Assembly (NCBI GenBank): GCA_024639005.1
Contig: JAHEJD010000001.1
Span: 72,450-118,627, forward strand
Origin: Chromatiaceae bacterium
GTDB lineage: Bacteria > Pseudomonadota > Gammaproteobacteria > Chromatiales > Chromatiaceae
Reading direction: 5' to 3'
DNA length: 46,178 nucleotides
The position numbers were made by a program, and so were the translations under genes. Numbering within the stretch: the stretch's first letter is position 1; each line of letters begins with the position of its first letter. Of the stretch, positions 7,666 to 17,198 are shown in pieces. The notes beneath the pieces are model-generated. The model ran no database searches. It had not been told where the DNA came from and saw only the letters and a program-made list of their open reading frames with translations.

Positions 7666-8532
7666 ATGATGCTCGAATTTACCAAGATGCACGGACTGGG
7701 CAACGATTTTGTCGTGTTCGACGCAATCAGCCAAAAGGTCGTGCTCGACGAGACGCAGGTGCGCGCCATCGCTGATCGGCGCTTCGGTATCGGCTGCGAT
7801 CAGATTCTGTTGGTTGAAGCGCCGCGCCATCCGGATACCGAGTTTCACTACCGGATCTTCAATGCCGATGGTAGTGAAGTCGAGCAGTGCGGGAATGGCG
7901 CTCGCTGTTTTGCGCACTATGTCTTTAACAAGGGATTGACGCGCAGTCGTGAGATTCCCGTCGGTACCGCGGCCGGCAACATACGCCTGATGATCGAGGA
8001 TGACGGCCAAGTGCGGGTTAACATGGGTTCGCCGCATCTGCGGCCTGATGAGATCCCTTTCGAGGCCGCAACACAGGCGGTGATCTATCCGCTTGAGGTC
8101 GATGGCGAGATCCTCGAGATCGGCGCGCTGTCGATGGGTAATCCACATGCGGTCCTGCTTGTCGAAGATACGGCCCAAAGTGCTGTGGATAGGCTCGGCC
8201 CGCTGATTCAGCGGCATAGCCGATTTCCGCGACACGCGAATGTTGGCTTTATGACGATCCGGGAGCGCAATGCCATCGACCTCCGCGTCTACGAACGCGG
8301 CGCCGGTGAGACCCTCGCCTGTGGCACCGGCGCCTGCGCGGCGGTCGTTCACGGGCATCTACGTGGGCTACTCGACGAACGGGTCGAGGTGCATCTGCGA
8401 GGGGGAACGCTTGTGGTAAGCTGGCTTGGGGATCAAGCGCCAGTCTGGATGACCGGTCCGGCGCAGCGAGTGTTCGACGGACGCGTCGACCTGCAAGGCC
8501 TGGTCGCGTCGCAAAGAGTCAGTGCCGAGTGA
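7666..8532 (+). CDS. dapF: Diaminopimelate epimerase
   Basis: Interconverts LL- and meso-diaminopimelate for lysine and murein synthesis, without a cofactor, using two cysteines. Both are visible: CGNGARC (first catalytic Cys) and ACGTGAC (second). The N terminus [18 protein letters not shown] is the family signature, so ATG 7666 or 7669 is the real start; an upstream in-frame ATG at 7639 adds residues unlike the family. At about 288 residues it is slightly longer than E. coli DapF, the excess being at the C terminus. TATGCT at 7653-7658 could serve as a weak -10 element. Confidence 0.96.
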   Translation: MMLEFTKMHGLGNDFVVFDAISQKVVLDETQVRAIADRRFGIGCDQILLVEAPRHPDTEFHYRIFNADGSEVEQCGNGARCFAHYVFNKGLTRSREIPVGTAAGNIRLMIEDDGQVRVNMGSPHLRPDEIPFEAATQAVIYPLEVDGEILEIGALSMGNPHAVLLVEDTAQSAVDRLGPLIQRHSRFPRHANVGFMTIRERNAIDLRVYERGAGETLACGTGACAAVVHGHLRGLLDERVEVHLRGGTLVVSWLGDQAPVWMTGPAQRVFDGRVDLQGLVASQRVSAE

Positions 8533-8566
8533 CACAGTGCTCGCACACACAGGAGGACGGCTTCGC

Positions 8567-9253
8567 ATGAGTCTGAAGCACGACGACGTAGACCAGACGG
8601 TCGAGGATCGTGAACAACAGATCGCCAGTTATCTCGTCGCACATCCCGATTATTTTCAGCGTCATCCCGACGCGCTGGCGGCCATCGATATTCCCCATCC
8701 CACGGGTGATGCGGTGTCGCTGATCGAAAGACAGGTACGGACCCTGCGCGATCAGGCAAGCAATTACCGCCGCCAGCTCGAGAATCTGGTTAGCGTGGCG
8801 CGGGAGAACGACGCATTGGCGAAACGCCTGCATCGACTCACCCTGGCGCTGATCGAGACCCATTCCTTTGACGAGGTGCTCAACACGCTGCAGGACGAGT
8901 TGCGAGAACAGTTCAAGGCCGACGCAGTGGAGATGAAACTGTTTGCCTCGGAGCAACTCGAGGCACACGGACACGAGGCTGGCCCGGCGCTGTTTCGTGA
9001 TTTTCTCAAGCGCGCGCGCCCGAACTGCGGGCAGCTGGACAAGGCCAAACTGGAGTACTTGTTTGGACCACAGGCAGGCGAGACCGGGTCCGCAGCACTG
9101 ATTCCTCTGACCGCGCCACCGCTGGCCGGTGTGCTTGCGATTGGCAGTCGTGACCCGCAGCGCTTTCACGAAGGCAAGAGCGTCGACTTCCTGCAGCGAC
9201 TGGCCGAGGTGGTCAGCGCGAAACTGCAGTCGGCATCCAGCCCTGGGATCTAG
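8567..9253 (+). CDS. DUF484 family protein
   Basis: A 228-residue member of the DUF484 family (E. coli YigA relatives), nearly always encoded between dapF and xerC. The N-terminal part has the family sequence IASYLVAHPDYFQRHPD, a helical coiled region follows (about residues 60-110), and the C-terminal part resembles a GAF-like sensory fold (ending LQRLAEVVSAKLQ). The biochemical role is not established. ATG 8567 is chosen because AGGAGG lies ten bases upstream; the frame extends to 8522, overlapping dapF. The stop is eight bases before the proposed xerC start. Confidence 0.92.
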   Translation: MSLKHDDVDQTVEDREQQIASYLVAHPDYFQRHPDALAAIDIPHPTGDAVSLIERQVRTLRDQASNYRRQLENLVSVARENDALAKRLHRLTLALIETHSFDEVLNTLQDELREQFKADAVEMKLFASEQLEAHGHEAGPALFRDFLKRARPNCGQLDKAKLEYLFGPQAGETGSAALIPLTAPPLAGVLAIGSRDPQRFHEGKSVDFLQRLAEVVSAKLQSASSPGI

Positions 9254-9260
9254 CCCCCGT

Positions 9261-10172
9261 TTGTCACCGGCCGGCGATCAACACGCGCCCCTGCTGCGCG
9301 CGTTTCTCGACCACCTGCATTACGAACGCCGGCTTTCACCTCGTACACTCGCGGGCTATCGACACGACATCGAAGACCTCTTGGCCTGGCTGCACGATCA
9401 CGGCGACCTGGACCCGCTGACCGTTGACAGCCAGCAAATACGCGCCTACGCCGCTGACCGCCATCGCGGCGGACTGACGCCAAAGAGTCTGCAGCGTCAC
9501 CTCTCGGCCGTTCGCGCCTGGTACCGCTATCTACTTAGGGAGGGTCGGGTGCTGAATAACCCGGCCGACGGGATACGCGCACCCAAGGTGGCGCGCCGTC
9601 TGCCGCACACGCTGGATGCGGATCAGCTCGGACACTTGATGGCGCTGCCCGGGGACACGACACTCGACCGGCGCGATCGCGCAATCATGGAGCTTTTCTA
9701 TTCCTCGGGCCTGCGCCTGGCGGAGCTGGTGGCCTTGGATGTCGCCGATATGCACAGCAGTGACGGTCTGCTGCAGGTCACCGGCAAGGGCAGCAAGACC
9801 CGCCGGCTACCGGTCGGGCGCCTCGCGCGCCAGGCCGTCCAGCGCTGGCTGGAGGCACGTCCACGGGTGGCGCGGGCCGACGAGCCTGCATTGTTCGTCA
9901 GTCGGCGCGGCGGCCGTCTGAGCGCCCGCGCGATAGAGGCCCGCCTGCGCCAACGCGCCATCGAACAGGGAATGCCGCAGCATGTGCATCCACACATGCT
10001 GCGGCATTCCTTCGCCAGCCATCTGCTGGAATCCTCCGGGGACCTGCGTGCCGTCCAGGAGCTGCTCGGGCATGCCGACATCAGCACGACCCAGGTCTAC
10101 ACCCATCTCGACTTCCAGCACCTTGCGCAGGTCTACGACCAGGCCCACCCGCGGGCCAAGCGCCGCAAGTGA
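9261..10172 (+). CDS. xerC: Tyrosine recombinase XerC
   Basis: Resolves chromosome dimers at dif together with XerD. The N-terminal SAM-like core-binding domain (FLDHLHYERRLSPRTLAGYRHD) is followed by the catalytic domain with all key residues: Arg in GLRLAEL, Lys in GKGSKTR, H-x-x-R in HMLRHSFASH, His in LLGHADI and the nucleophile Tyr in TQVYTHLD. No ATG is suitably placed. TTG 9261 gives 303 residues, close to E. coli XerC (298). A longer frame from ATG 9129 lies inside the DUF484 gene and reads as shadow sequence. The gene is followed by repeat copy 3. Confidence 0.95.
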   Translation: MSPAGDQHAPLLRAFLDHLHYERRLSPRTLAGYRHDIEDLLAWLHDHGDLDPLTVDSQQIRAYAADRHRGGLTPKSLQRHLSAVRAWYRYLLREGRVLNNPADGIRAPKVARRLPHTLDADQLGHLMALPGDTTLDRRDRAIMELFYSSGLRLAELVALDVADMHSSDGLLQVTGKGSKTRRLPVGRLARQAVQRWLEARPRVARADEPALFVSRRGGRLSARAIEARLRQRAIEQGMPQHVHPHMLRHSFASHLLESSGDLRAVQELLGHADISTTQVYTHLDFQHLAQVYDQAHPRAKRRK

Positions 10173-10197
10173 ATGACACCTGCGGTCCGCACCCCTC

Positions 10198-10378
10198 AGC
10201 CCGCTTATCTCACCAACTTCCTACTGCGGACGCCGTTATGCTCGCTGTGTCGGGGCGTACTCGTTACAGCCGGCTTGACGTAGTGTCAGCTACGCCGGCA
10301 CCACCTTTCACTGCGTGCGCCCCGTCGCAGCGGCATCTCGCCGCCCTCGCAACGAAACCCGGCGAGATAAGCGGGCTA
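10198..10378 (-). repeat. Dispersed intergenic repeat, copy 3 (inverted)
   Basis: Same element as copies 1 and 2, in the opposite orientation. AGCCCGCTTATCTCACC at the left pairs with GGCGAGATAAGCGGGCT at the right. The core appears as AGTGTCAGCTACGCC (10282-10296), the reverse complement of the other copies with one change. By eye copies 2 and 3 are clearly closer to each other than either is to copy 1. It separates xerC from hslVU. Confidence 0.87.
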
Positions 10379-10385
10379 GCCGCGG

Positions 10386-10400
10386 GGCGGCGGTGCCGCC
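10386..10400 (+). terminator. Short GC hairpin after repeat copy 3
   Basis: GGCGGC and GCCGCC form a six-base stem with a three-base loop, followed by TTCCT. It could end xerC transcription, but the T-tract is poor and the call is weak. Confidence 0.3.
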
Positions 10401-10460
10401 TTCCTGCGCGAGCACGCAATCCGTTACACTTCCCGGTCCTTTCTGCCTTCAGGGCGTGCC

Positions 10461-11006
10461 GTGGACAAGATTCGAGGAACAACCATCCTGTCGGTCAGAC
10501 GTGCGGGGAAGGTCGTGATTGGCGGCGACGGCCAGGTGTCGCTGGGAAACACGGTAATGAAAGGCAATGCGCGCAAGGTGCGTCACCTTTACAAAGGGCA
10601 GGTGCTCGCCGGGTTTGCTGGTGCGACCGCCGATGCCTTCACACTGTTCGAACGCTTCGAGGGAAAGCTGGAGAAACACTCCGGCCACCTGACGCGGGCT
10701 GCGGTCGAGCTGGCCAAGGACTGGCGCACCGACCGCATGCTGCGCCGCCTCGAGGCGTTGCTGCTGGTCGCCGACAGACAGGCCTCGCTGATCCTCACCG
10801 GCACCGGCGACGTGGTCGAGCCGGAAGACAGCCTGATGGCGATCGGATCCGGCGGCTCTTTTGCCCAGGCGGCCGCACGCGCGATGCTGGACACCACCGA
10901 GCTGACGGCGCGTGAGATCGTCGAGCGTGGGCTGAAGATCGCCGCTGACATCTGCGTCTATACCAACCACAACCTTGTCATCGAAGAGCTGGACAGCGAT
11001 GCCTGA
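10461..11006 (+). CDS. hslV: ATP-dependent protease peptidase subunit HslV (ClpQ)
   Basis: Proteolytic core of the HslVU (ClpYQ) heat-shock protease, an N-terminal-threonine hydrolase forming two hexameric rings. The E. coli protein starts M-T-T-I-V-S-V-R-R; here the same block is [19 protein letters not shown] preceded by MDKIRG. A six-residue propeptide would therefore have to be removed to expose the catalytic Thr7. The family blocks [34 protein letters not shown] and [10 protein letters not shown] are intact. The GTG start at 10461 gives 181 residues. A TACACT at 10425-10430 could be a -10 element; no clear sigma-32 promoter is seen. The gene overlaps hslU by eight bases. Confidence 0.97.
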   Translation: MDKIRGTTILSVRRAGKVVIGGDGQVSLGNTVMKGNARKVRHLYKGQVLAGFAGATADAFTLFERFEGKLEKHSGHLTRAAVELAKDWRTDRMLRRLEALLLVADRQASLILTGTGDVVEPEDSLMAIGSGGSFAQAAARAMLDTTELTAREIVERGLKIAADICVYTNHNLVIEELDSDA

Positions 11007-12339
11007 ATTTACTCCCGAAGCCATCGTACGCGAGCTTGACAAGCACATCATCGGCCAGCAGGCAGCAAAACGTGCGGTGGCCATTGCGCTGCGCAACCGC
11101 TGGCGGCGCACCCAGGTCGAAGAGGAGCTGCGCAATGAGATCACGCCGAAGAACATCCTGATGATCGGGCCGACTGGGGTCGGCAAGACCGAAATCGCTC
11201 GCCGACTGGCCAAGCTCGCGAATGCGCCATTCATCAAGGTGGAGGCGACCAAGTTCACCGAGGTCGGCTATGTCGGACGGGAAGTCGACTCCATCATCCG
11301 CGACCTCGCCGATTCCGCCGTCAAGATGGTCCGCGTGCAAGAGATGGAGAAGGTTCAGGACGTGGCCGCTGAGGCGGCCGAAGAGCGTATCCTCGACGCA
11401 CTGCTGCCGCCTGCGCGCACCACCAGCTGGGACGAGGAGGCGGTACCGGTGCGCACCGACGGCGGCGGCACGCGGGAAAAGTTCCGCACCAAGCTGCGCA
11501 GCGGCGAACTCGATGACAAAGAGATCGAGATCGAGACCAGCGGTACCAGTCTAGGCGTGGAGATCATGGCGCCGCCGGGGATGGAAGAGATGACCAGCCA
11601 GCTACAAGGGCTGTTTCAGAACCTCGGCGGACAACGCACGAAACGCCGCAAGCTGCGGATCAAAGACGCCATCGCGCAGATTCGCGACGAAGAGGCAGCC
11701 AAGCGGGTCGACGAGGAAGACCTGAAACTGCGCGCGCTCGAGATGGTCGAGCAGCATGGCATCGTATTCCTCGACGAACTCGACAAAGTGGCCAGCCGCA
11801 GCGAGCACCAGGGCGCCGATGTCTCGCGCGAGGGAGTGCAGCGCGACCTGCTGCCTCTCGTCGAAGGCTGCACCATTTCGACCAAGCACGGCATGGTGAA
11901 GACCGATCACATACTTTTTATCGCGTCCGGCGCCTTCCATCTCAGCCGACCGTCCGATCTAATCCCGGAACTGCAGGGCCGTCTCCCGATCCGCGTGGAG
12001 CTGGACGCGCTGTCGACCGCCGACTTCATCCGCATCCTCACCGAGCCAGACGCCTCATTGACCGAGCAGTATCAAGCCTTGCTGCGCACCGAAGGCGTAG
12101 ACATCCAGTTTACCCAAGACGGTATCCAACGCGTCGCCGAGATCGCCTGGCAGGTCAACGAGAAGACCGAGAATATTGGTGCGCGGCGCCTGCACACTGT
12201 GATGGAGCGCCTGCTGGAGGAGGTGTCCTTCATGGCCCCGACTTATGCCGGACAAACCATCACCGTGGATGCCGAGTATGTCAAACGCAGCCTCGCCGAT
12301 CTGGCCGACGACGAGGACCTCACAAGATACATCCTTTAA
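10999..12339 (+). CDS. hslU: HslU (ClpY) unfoldase ATPase
   Basis: AAA+ partner that unfolds substrates and feeds them to HslV. Walker A is GPTGVGKTE (about residues 57-65), Walker B with the DE pair is IVFLDELDK, the family block [17 protein letters not shown] is present, and the C terminus LTRYIL matches the activating tail that inserts into HslV. The intermediate domain between the Walker motifs is complete. The 446 residues match E. coli (443). ATG 10999 lies inside the end of hslV (ATGCCTGA overlap), which implies translational coupling; a longer frame to 10975 is just hslV sequence out of frame. Confidence 0.97.
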   Translation: MPEFTPEAIVRELDKHIIGQQAAKRAVAIALRNRWRRTQVEEELRNEITPKNILMIGPTGVGKTEIARRLAKLANAPFIKVEATKFTEVGYVGREVDSIIRDLADSAVKMVRVQEMEKVQDVAAEAAEERILDALLPPARTTSWDEEAVPVRTDGGGTREKFRTKLRSGELDDKEIEIETSGTSLGVEIMAPPGMEEMTSQLQGLFQNLGGQRTKRRKLRIKDAIAQIRDEEAAKRVDEEDLKLRALEMVEQHGIVFLDELDKVASRSEHQGADVSREGVQRDLLPLVEGCTISTKHGMVKTDHILFIASGAFHLSRPSDLIPELQGRLPIRVELDALSTADFIRILTEPDASLTEQYQALLRTEGVDIQFTQDGIQRVAEIAWQVNEKTENIGARRLHTVMERLLEEVSFMAPTYAGQTITVDAEYVKRSLADLADDEDLTRYIL

Positions 12340-12381
12340 ATCGGCTGGATCCTGGTGACGGACTGGGTGCCACGTGTGGGC

Positions 12382-12395
12382 TTGACATGCGTCAA
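12382..12395 (+). promoter_or_regulatory. FNR/CRP-family-like palindrome upstream of nifJ
   Basis: TTGACATGCGTCAA is a perfect inverted repeat with a four-base spacer (extended to CTTGAC...GTCAAG at 12381-12396). The layout TTGAC-N4-GTCAA resembles the FNR-type TTGAT-N4-ATCAA consensus with one change per half. It is centred about 86 bases before the nifJ start. Binding is inferred. Confidence 0.45.
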
Positions 12396-12474
12396 GCAAT
12401 AAGTCGCCGACAGTTGCCGCCAGGGTCGACCGTGGTCACTCTTGAATCCACGACCACCAAAATCGGGTGCCCGA

Positions 12475-15400
12475 ATGTCTCCCAGACAGGTCACGGTCGA
12501 CGGCAACGAGGCCGCTGCGCGCATCGCCCACCTGACCAATGAGGTGATCGCGATCTATCCGATCACCCCGGCGTCGCCGATGGGTGAGTGGGCAGATGAC
12601 TGGTCGGCTACCGGGGTGAAGAACCTCTGGGATACGGTCCCTCAGGTAATCGAGATGCAGAGTGAAGGCGGTGCTGCAGGCGCGATCCACGGCGCCCTGC
12701 AGACCGGTGCACTCGCGACCAGCTTCACCGCGTCGCAGGGTCTGCTGCTGATGATCCCCAATATGTATAAAATCGCTGGCGAGCTGACGTCAACGGTGCT
12801 GCATGTAGCGGCCCGCTCGCTGGCCGTGCAGGCATTGTCGATATTCGGCGACCATTCCGATGTGATGGCCTGCCGGGCCACCGGTTATGCGATGTTGTGT
12901 TCGGCCAGCGTGCAGGAGGTGCAGGATTTCGCGCTGATTGCGCAGGCCGCGACGCTCGTTGGCCGGATACCCTTCCTGCACTTCTTTGACGGATTTCGCA
13001 CCTCGCATGAGATCGACAAGATCTATCAAGTCGACCACGATACCGCACGCGCGATGCTCGATGAGGATCTGGTGGTCGCCCATCGCCGGCGTGCACTAAC
13101 CCCCGATAGACCGGTGCTGCGCGGGAGTTCGCAGAACCCGGACGTCTACTTTCAGGGACGTGAGTCGACGAATCGCTACTATGCCGAATTGCCCGATCTT
13201 ATTGCGCAGGTGATGGCCAGATTCGGCAGACTGAGCGGTAGACACTACGGCCTGTTCGAATATGTCGGCGCACCCGACGCCGAGCGCGTCGTCATGTTGA
13301 TGGGCTCCGGGATTGGCGCCGCCGAAGAGACGGTGGATACCTTGGTGACGCGCGGCGAGCAGGTGGGACTGATCAAGGTCCGTCTATTCCGGCCGTTTTC
13401 ACCGCGCCATCTGCTCGCCGCGCTGCCCGAGAGCGTCAAATCCATTGCCGTGCTGGACCGTACCAAGGAACCGGGCGCCGACGGTGAGCCACTGTACAAA
13501 GATGTCGTCACCGCGCTGGCGCAGGCCTTCGCCGCCGGCGAGCGCACGCCGATGCCGCAGATTATCGGCGGTCGCTTCGGTCTGTCGTCCAAAGAGTTCA
13601 CGCCTGGCATGGTCGCCCGCGTTCTCGCCGAGTTGACGCAAGAGCGGCCGAAGAACCCCTTCACTATTGGCATTCACGACGATGTGAACTATCTCAGCCT
13701 GGACTGGGACGCCAAGTTCCGCCCAGACGCCGCGCACGCGGTAACCCGCTGCATCTTCTATGGCCTGGGCTCGGACGGCACCGTGTCGGCGAACAAGAAC
13801 GCCATCAGGATCATCGGTGAAGCTACCGATCAGCAGGTGCAGGGCTATTTCCAATACGACTCGAAGAAGGCCGGCGCGATCACCGTTTCCCACCTGCGAT
13901 ACGGCATGCAGGCTATACGCTCGACCTACCTTATCGGTGATGGCGAGGCCGACTTTGTCGCCTGTCACCAACCCAACTTCCTTGCCCGCCAAGACGTGCT
14001 GGGCAAGGCGACACCCGAGGGCACTTTTCTGCTCAACAGCCCAGTCGCCCCGGATGCGGTCTGGGACAGCCTGCCGCGCCACGTGCAACAGCAGATAGTC
14101 GATAAGCGGCTGACAATGCATGTGATCGACGCCTACGACATTGCCGGGCGCAACAACCTGGGGCGACGCATCAACACCATCATGCAAGTCTGTTTCTTTG
14201 CGATCACTGGCGTGCTCGACATCGGGGAGGCGATCGCCAGGATCAAGGCGATGGTGGAGAAGACCTATGGCCGCAAGGGGCGGCGCCTGCTCGAGCGGAA
14301 CTTCGCCGCCATCGATGCGGCACTCGCTGGCCTGCACGCCGTCGCCGTGCCCGCACAGGTCAGCAGCCAGATCGAGATGCCGCCGGTAGTCGCCGCCAAT
14401 GCACCGGCCTTCGTGCGCGATGTCACGGCAAAGCTGATTGCGGGGCGGGGCGACAGTCTGCCGGTCAGTGCAATCAGCGCCGATGGGACCTGGCCGCTGG
14501 GGACTGCTGCGTACGAAAAACGCCAGCTGGCGCTGGAGATCCCACGCTGGGAGATGGACCTGTGCACCCACTGCGGCAAGTGCCCGCTGGTCTGCCCGCA
14601 TGCGGCAATCCGCGCCAAGGCCTTCGACGCGGAATTGGCCGCAGGCGCACCAGCGGGCTTTCTGCATACTCAGATCAAGGGCGGCAAGGATTTCCCGCCG
14701 GGCACGCATATCAGCTATCAGGTCGCGCCGGATGACTGCACGGGCTGCGGTCTATGCGTCGAGATCTGCCCTATCCGTGACAGACAGAACCCGCAGCGCA
14801 AGGCACTGAACATGGTGCCTATCGCGGCACACCGCGAGGTCGAACAGGCCAACTGGGACTTCTTTCTGGGCCTGCCCGAGTTCGACCGAACCACGCTCAA
14901 GGAGACCACACTCAAGGGCGCAATGATCATGCAGCCGCTGTTCGAGTTCTCGGGCGCCTGCGTCGGCTGCGGGGAGACGCCCTACATCAAGCTCGCTACC
15001 CAGTTGTTCGGCGACCGCATGCTGATCGCAAACGCGACCGGCTGCTCGTCGATCTACGGTGGCAATCTGCCGACTACACCCTACACCACGAATCCGGATG
15101 GCCGCGGTCCGGCCTGGAATAACTCGCTGTTCGAGGACAACGCCGAGTTCGGCATGGGCATGCGCGTGGCGGTCGACACGCAGGCCGAGCATGCGCGTGA
15201 GCTGCTGCGCAAACTGGCCGGTGAAGTCGACGAGGCTCTGGTTGAGGCAACCCTTAGCGCCGAACAACAGAGCGAGGCCGAGATCGTCGAACAGCGTGAC
15301 CGCGTCGAGTCACTCAAGGCCAAACTGGCCACGAGCTCGCACCCGGCGGCGCGCACCCTGGAAGGCATCGCCGATTACCTGGTCAAGAAGAGCGTTTGGC

Positions 15401-16053
15401 TGATCGGTGGCGACGGCTGGGCCTATGATATCGGCTACGGTGGCGTCGATCATGTGCTGGCCTCGGGGCGCGATGTGAACATCCTGGTACTGGATACCGA
15501 GGTGTACTCCAATACCGGTGGCCAGACATCGAAGGCCACCCCGCTCGGCGCCGTGGCCAAGTTTTCGGCCGGCGGCAAGCCGGTTGTGAAGAAAGATCTG
15601 GCGATGATGGCCATGGCATACGGGAATGTGTATGTCGCACAGGTCGCTTATGGCGCCAAGGACGTGCAGGTACTGCGCGCATTCCTCGACGCCGAGAGCT
15701 ATCCCGGTCCATCATTGATCATCGCCTACTCTCCCTGTATAGCACACGGTATCGACCTGTCCGACAATCTGCGCCAGCAGGGCCTGGCGGTAAATGCCGG
15801 ACACTGGGGACTGTTCCGTTACGACCCGCGCAAGACCGCCTCGGGCGACAATCCGCTGCACCTGGACTCCCCGGAACCGAACATTCCGTATCGTGACTTC
15901 GCCCTCAGCGAGACGCGCTTTGCAATGTTGGAGCGGACCCGCCCGCAGGTCGCAGAGCACTTCATGAAAGCGGCACAGCGACAGATCAAGAACAGGTTTC
16001 ACTTCTATGAGCAGCTGGCTCACCTCGCCGTGGGTAACAACAAAGACGAATGA
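12475..16053 (+). CDS. nifJ: Pyruvate:ferredoxin (flavodoxin) oxidoreductase
   Basis: A single-chain, 1192-residue enzyme interconverting pyruvate plus CoA with acetyl-CoA, CO2 and reduced ferredoxin or flavodoxin. Domain order: N-terminal alpha domain with YPITPASPMGEW, the transketolase-C-like domain (IKVRLFRPFSPRHL), the gamma domain, two 4Fe-4S motifs (CTHCGKCPLVCPH and CTGCGLCVEICPI), then the thiamine-pyrophosphate domain with GACVGCGETPYIK and GDGWAYDIGYGG, and DTEVYSNTGGQTSKATP. All cluster cysteines appear intact. ATG 12475 starts the conserved sequence; an upstream in-frame ATG at 12442 adds a Pro/Arg-rich stretch. An FNR-like palindrome upstream would fit oxygen control. It could work in fermentation, nitrogen fixation electron supply or reductive CO2 fixation. 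Confidence 0.97.
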   Translation: MSPRQVTVDGNEAAARIAHLTNEVIAIYPITPASPMGEWADDWSATGVKNLWDTVPQVIEMQSEGGAAGAIHGALQTGALATSFTASQGLLLMIPNMYKIAGELTSTVLHVAARSLAVQALSIFGDHSDVMACRATGYAMLCSASVQEVQDFALIAQAATLVGRIPFLHFFDGFRTSHEIDKIYQVDHDTARAMLDEDLVVAHRRRALTPDRPVLRGSSQNPDVYFQGRESTNRYYAELPDLIAQVMARFGRLSGRHYGLFEYVGAPDAERVVMLMGSGIGAAEETVDTLVTRGEQVGLIKVRLFRPFSPRHLLAALPESVKSIAVLDRTKEPGADGEPLYKDVVTALAQAFAAGERTPMPQIIGGRFGLSSKEFTPGMVARVLAELTQERPKNPFTIGIHDDVNYLSLDWDAKFRPDAAHAVTRCIFYGLGSDGTVSANKNAIRIIGEATDQQVQGYFQYDSKKAGAITVSHLRYGMQAIRSTYLIGDGEADFVACHQPNFLARQDVLGKATPEGTFLLNSPVAPDAVWDSLPRHVQQQIVDKRLTMHVIDAYDIAGRNNLGRRINTIMQVCFFAITGVLDIGEAIARIKAMVEKTYGRKGRRLLERNFAAIDAALAGLHAVAVPAQVSSQIEMPPVVAANAPAFVRDVTAKLIAGRGDSLPVSAISADGTWPLGTAAYEKRQLALEIPRWEMDLCTHCGKCPLVCPHAAIRAKAFDAELAAGAPAGFLHTQIKGGKDFPPGTHISYQVAPDDCTGCGLCVEICPIRDRQNPQRKALNMVPIAAHREVEQANWDFFLGLPEFDRTTLKETTLKGAMIMQPLFEFSGACVGCGETPYIKLATQLFGDRMLIANATGCSSIYGGNLPTTPYTTNPDGRGPAWNNSLFEDNAEFGMGMRVAVDTQAEHARELLRKLAGEVDEALVEATLSAEQQSEAEIVEQRDRVESLKAKLATSSHPAARTLEGIADYLVKKSVWLIGGDGWAYDIGYGGVDHVLASGRDVNILVLDTEVYSNTGGQTSKATPLGAVAKFSAGGKPVVKKDLAMMAMAYGNVYVAQVAYGAKDVQVLRAFLDAESYPGPSLIIAYSPCIAHGIDLSDNLRQQGLAVNAGHWGLFRYDPRKTASGDNPLHLDSPEPNIPYRDFALSETRFAMLERTRPQVAEHFMKAAQRQIKNRFHFYEQLAHLAVGNNKDE

Positions 16054-16163
16054 GGTTCGGGCACGAAACTGGTGCGGCACCGGTGCACGATGGCCCCGGA
16101 TCGTGTTACAAGAAGATGGGGTACCAGGCGTCAATATGCCAATATCCTCGGAGGACTCACTAG

Positions 16164-17174
16164 ATGAACCTGACCACAAATTGGCTCGGTCTCGAGCTCC
16201 AGAACCCATTGGTGCCGTCCGCTTCGCCATTGTCCCGCAGCCTTGATTCCGCCAAGGCGCTGGAGGATGCCGGTGCCGGCGCCATCGTAATGTACTCTCT
16301 GTTCGAGGAAGCGGTGCGCGCCGAAGAGGAAGGCATGTCGCGTTTTATGCACGAGCAGGAGACCGGGAGTGCTGAGGCAGAGAGTTTTCTGCCCAGCCAT
16401 CAGGACTTTCCCGGTGAACTCGATCGCTATCTGGAGCAGATCGCATCGTTGAAGGCGACCCTAGACATCCCGATCGTCGCCAGCCTCAATGGGGTCACCG
16501 CAAGCGGCTGGATGACACATGCGAAGGAGATCGCGGATGCGGGTGCAGATGCGCTGGAGCTCAACGCCTACTACGTCGCCGCCGATATCTGGGAGGAAGG
16601 CCACTATGTGGAGCAGCGCTACATCACGCTGCTCAATGAACTGCAGCAACAGGTTTCCATTCCAATCAATATGAAGCTTTCGCCGTTCTTCAGTTCGATC
16701 GGCAATATGGTCAAGAAGCTCGAGATGGCCGGTGCCTCGGGCGTCTCGTTGTTCAATCGCTTCTATCAGCCGGATATCGATATCGGCGGCATGCGACTAC
16801 AGCATGTCTTGACGCCCACTCACTCGGCTGACGCCCTGCTGACCATGCGCTGGATAGCGATGCTGCATGGACGAGTGGAGTGTTCACTGGGCGCGACCGG
16901 CGGTGTACACGCCGCAGAAGATGCCATCAAGGTCCTGTTGGCCGGCAGCGACGTGGTGCATCTCTGTTATGCGCTGCTTAACAACGGTCCGGAAGAGATC
17001 GGCCGGATAAAAAAAGGCATCGGCGAGTGGATGGAGCAACACGGCTTCGAACAGCTGAGCGATTTTCGTGGAAGCCTGAGCCAGGTCAACGTACAGGATC
17101 CCGCGGAGTATGAGCGCCTCAACTATATCCGGGTGCTCGGCAGCTACGACAGCCCGGGCGGCGTATGGCGCTGA
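16164..17174 (+). CDS. Dihydroorotate dehydrogenase-like flavoprotein
   Basis: A 336-residue TIM-barrel protein of the DHOD-like family. N-terminal LGLELQNPLVPSASPLSRSL and the barrel strands IVASLNGVTASGW, ALELNAYYV, INMKLSPFFSSI and SLGATGGVHAAEDAIKVLLAGSD (phosphate/FMN-binding end) are visible. Family members of this subtype often neighbour pyruvate:ferredoxin oxidoreductase and are probably not the pyrimidine-pathway PyrD, whose catalytic Cys/Ser loop is not obvious here. A GGAGGA site precedes the ATG by nine bases. It follows nifJ by 110 bp. An oxidoreductase coupled to ferredoxin metabolism is likely, but the substrate is unknown. Confidence 0.85.
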   Translation: MNLTTNWLGLELQNPLVPSASPLSRSLDSAKALEDAGAGAIVMYSLFEEAVRAEEEGMSRFMHEQETGSAEAESFLPSHQDFPGELDRYLEQIASLKATLDIPIVASLNGVTASGWMTHAKEIADAGADALELNAYYVAADIWEEGHYVEQRYITLLNELQQQVSIPINMKLSPFFSSIGNMVKKLEMAGASGVSLFNRFYQPDIDIGGMRLQHVLTPTHSADALLTMRWIAMLHGRVECSLGATGGVHAAEDAIKVLLAGSDVVHLCYALLNNGPEEIGRIKKGIGEWMEQHGFEQLSDFRGSLSQVNVQDPAEYERLNYIRVLGSYDSPGGVWR

Positions 17175-17198
17175 CGCTCACCCATGGTCAGGTCAGCG
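17169..17198. terminator. Possible bidirectional hairpin between convergent genes
   Basis: CGCTGAC (17169-17175) and GTCAGCG (17192-17198) pair across the stop of the DHOD-like gene and the end of the small minus-strand gene. No T-run follows, so it is only a tentative terminator. Confidence 0.3.

Noticed and set aside
9129-9260. Earlier ATG for xerC
   Set aside because: Lies inside the DUF484 gene in another frame; the residues do not resemble XerC N termini.
13399-14709. 436-codon open frame antisense to nifJ
   Set aside because: Shadow of a GC-rich coding region; no motifs and the opposite strand has a complete, well-conserved enzyme.
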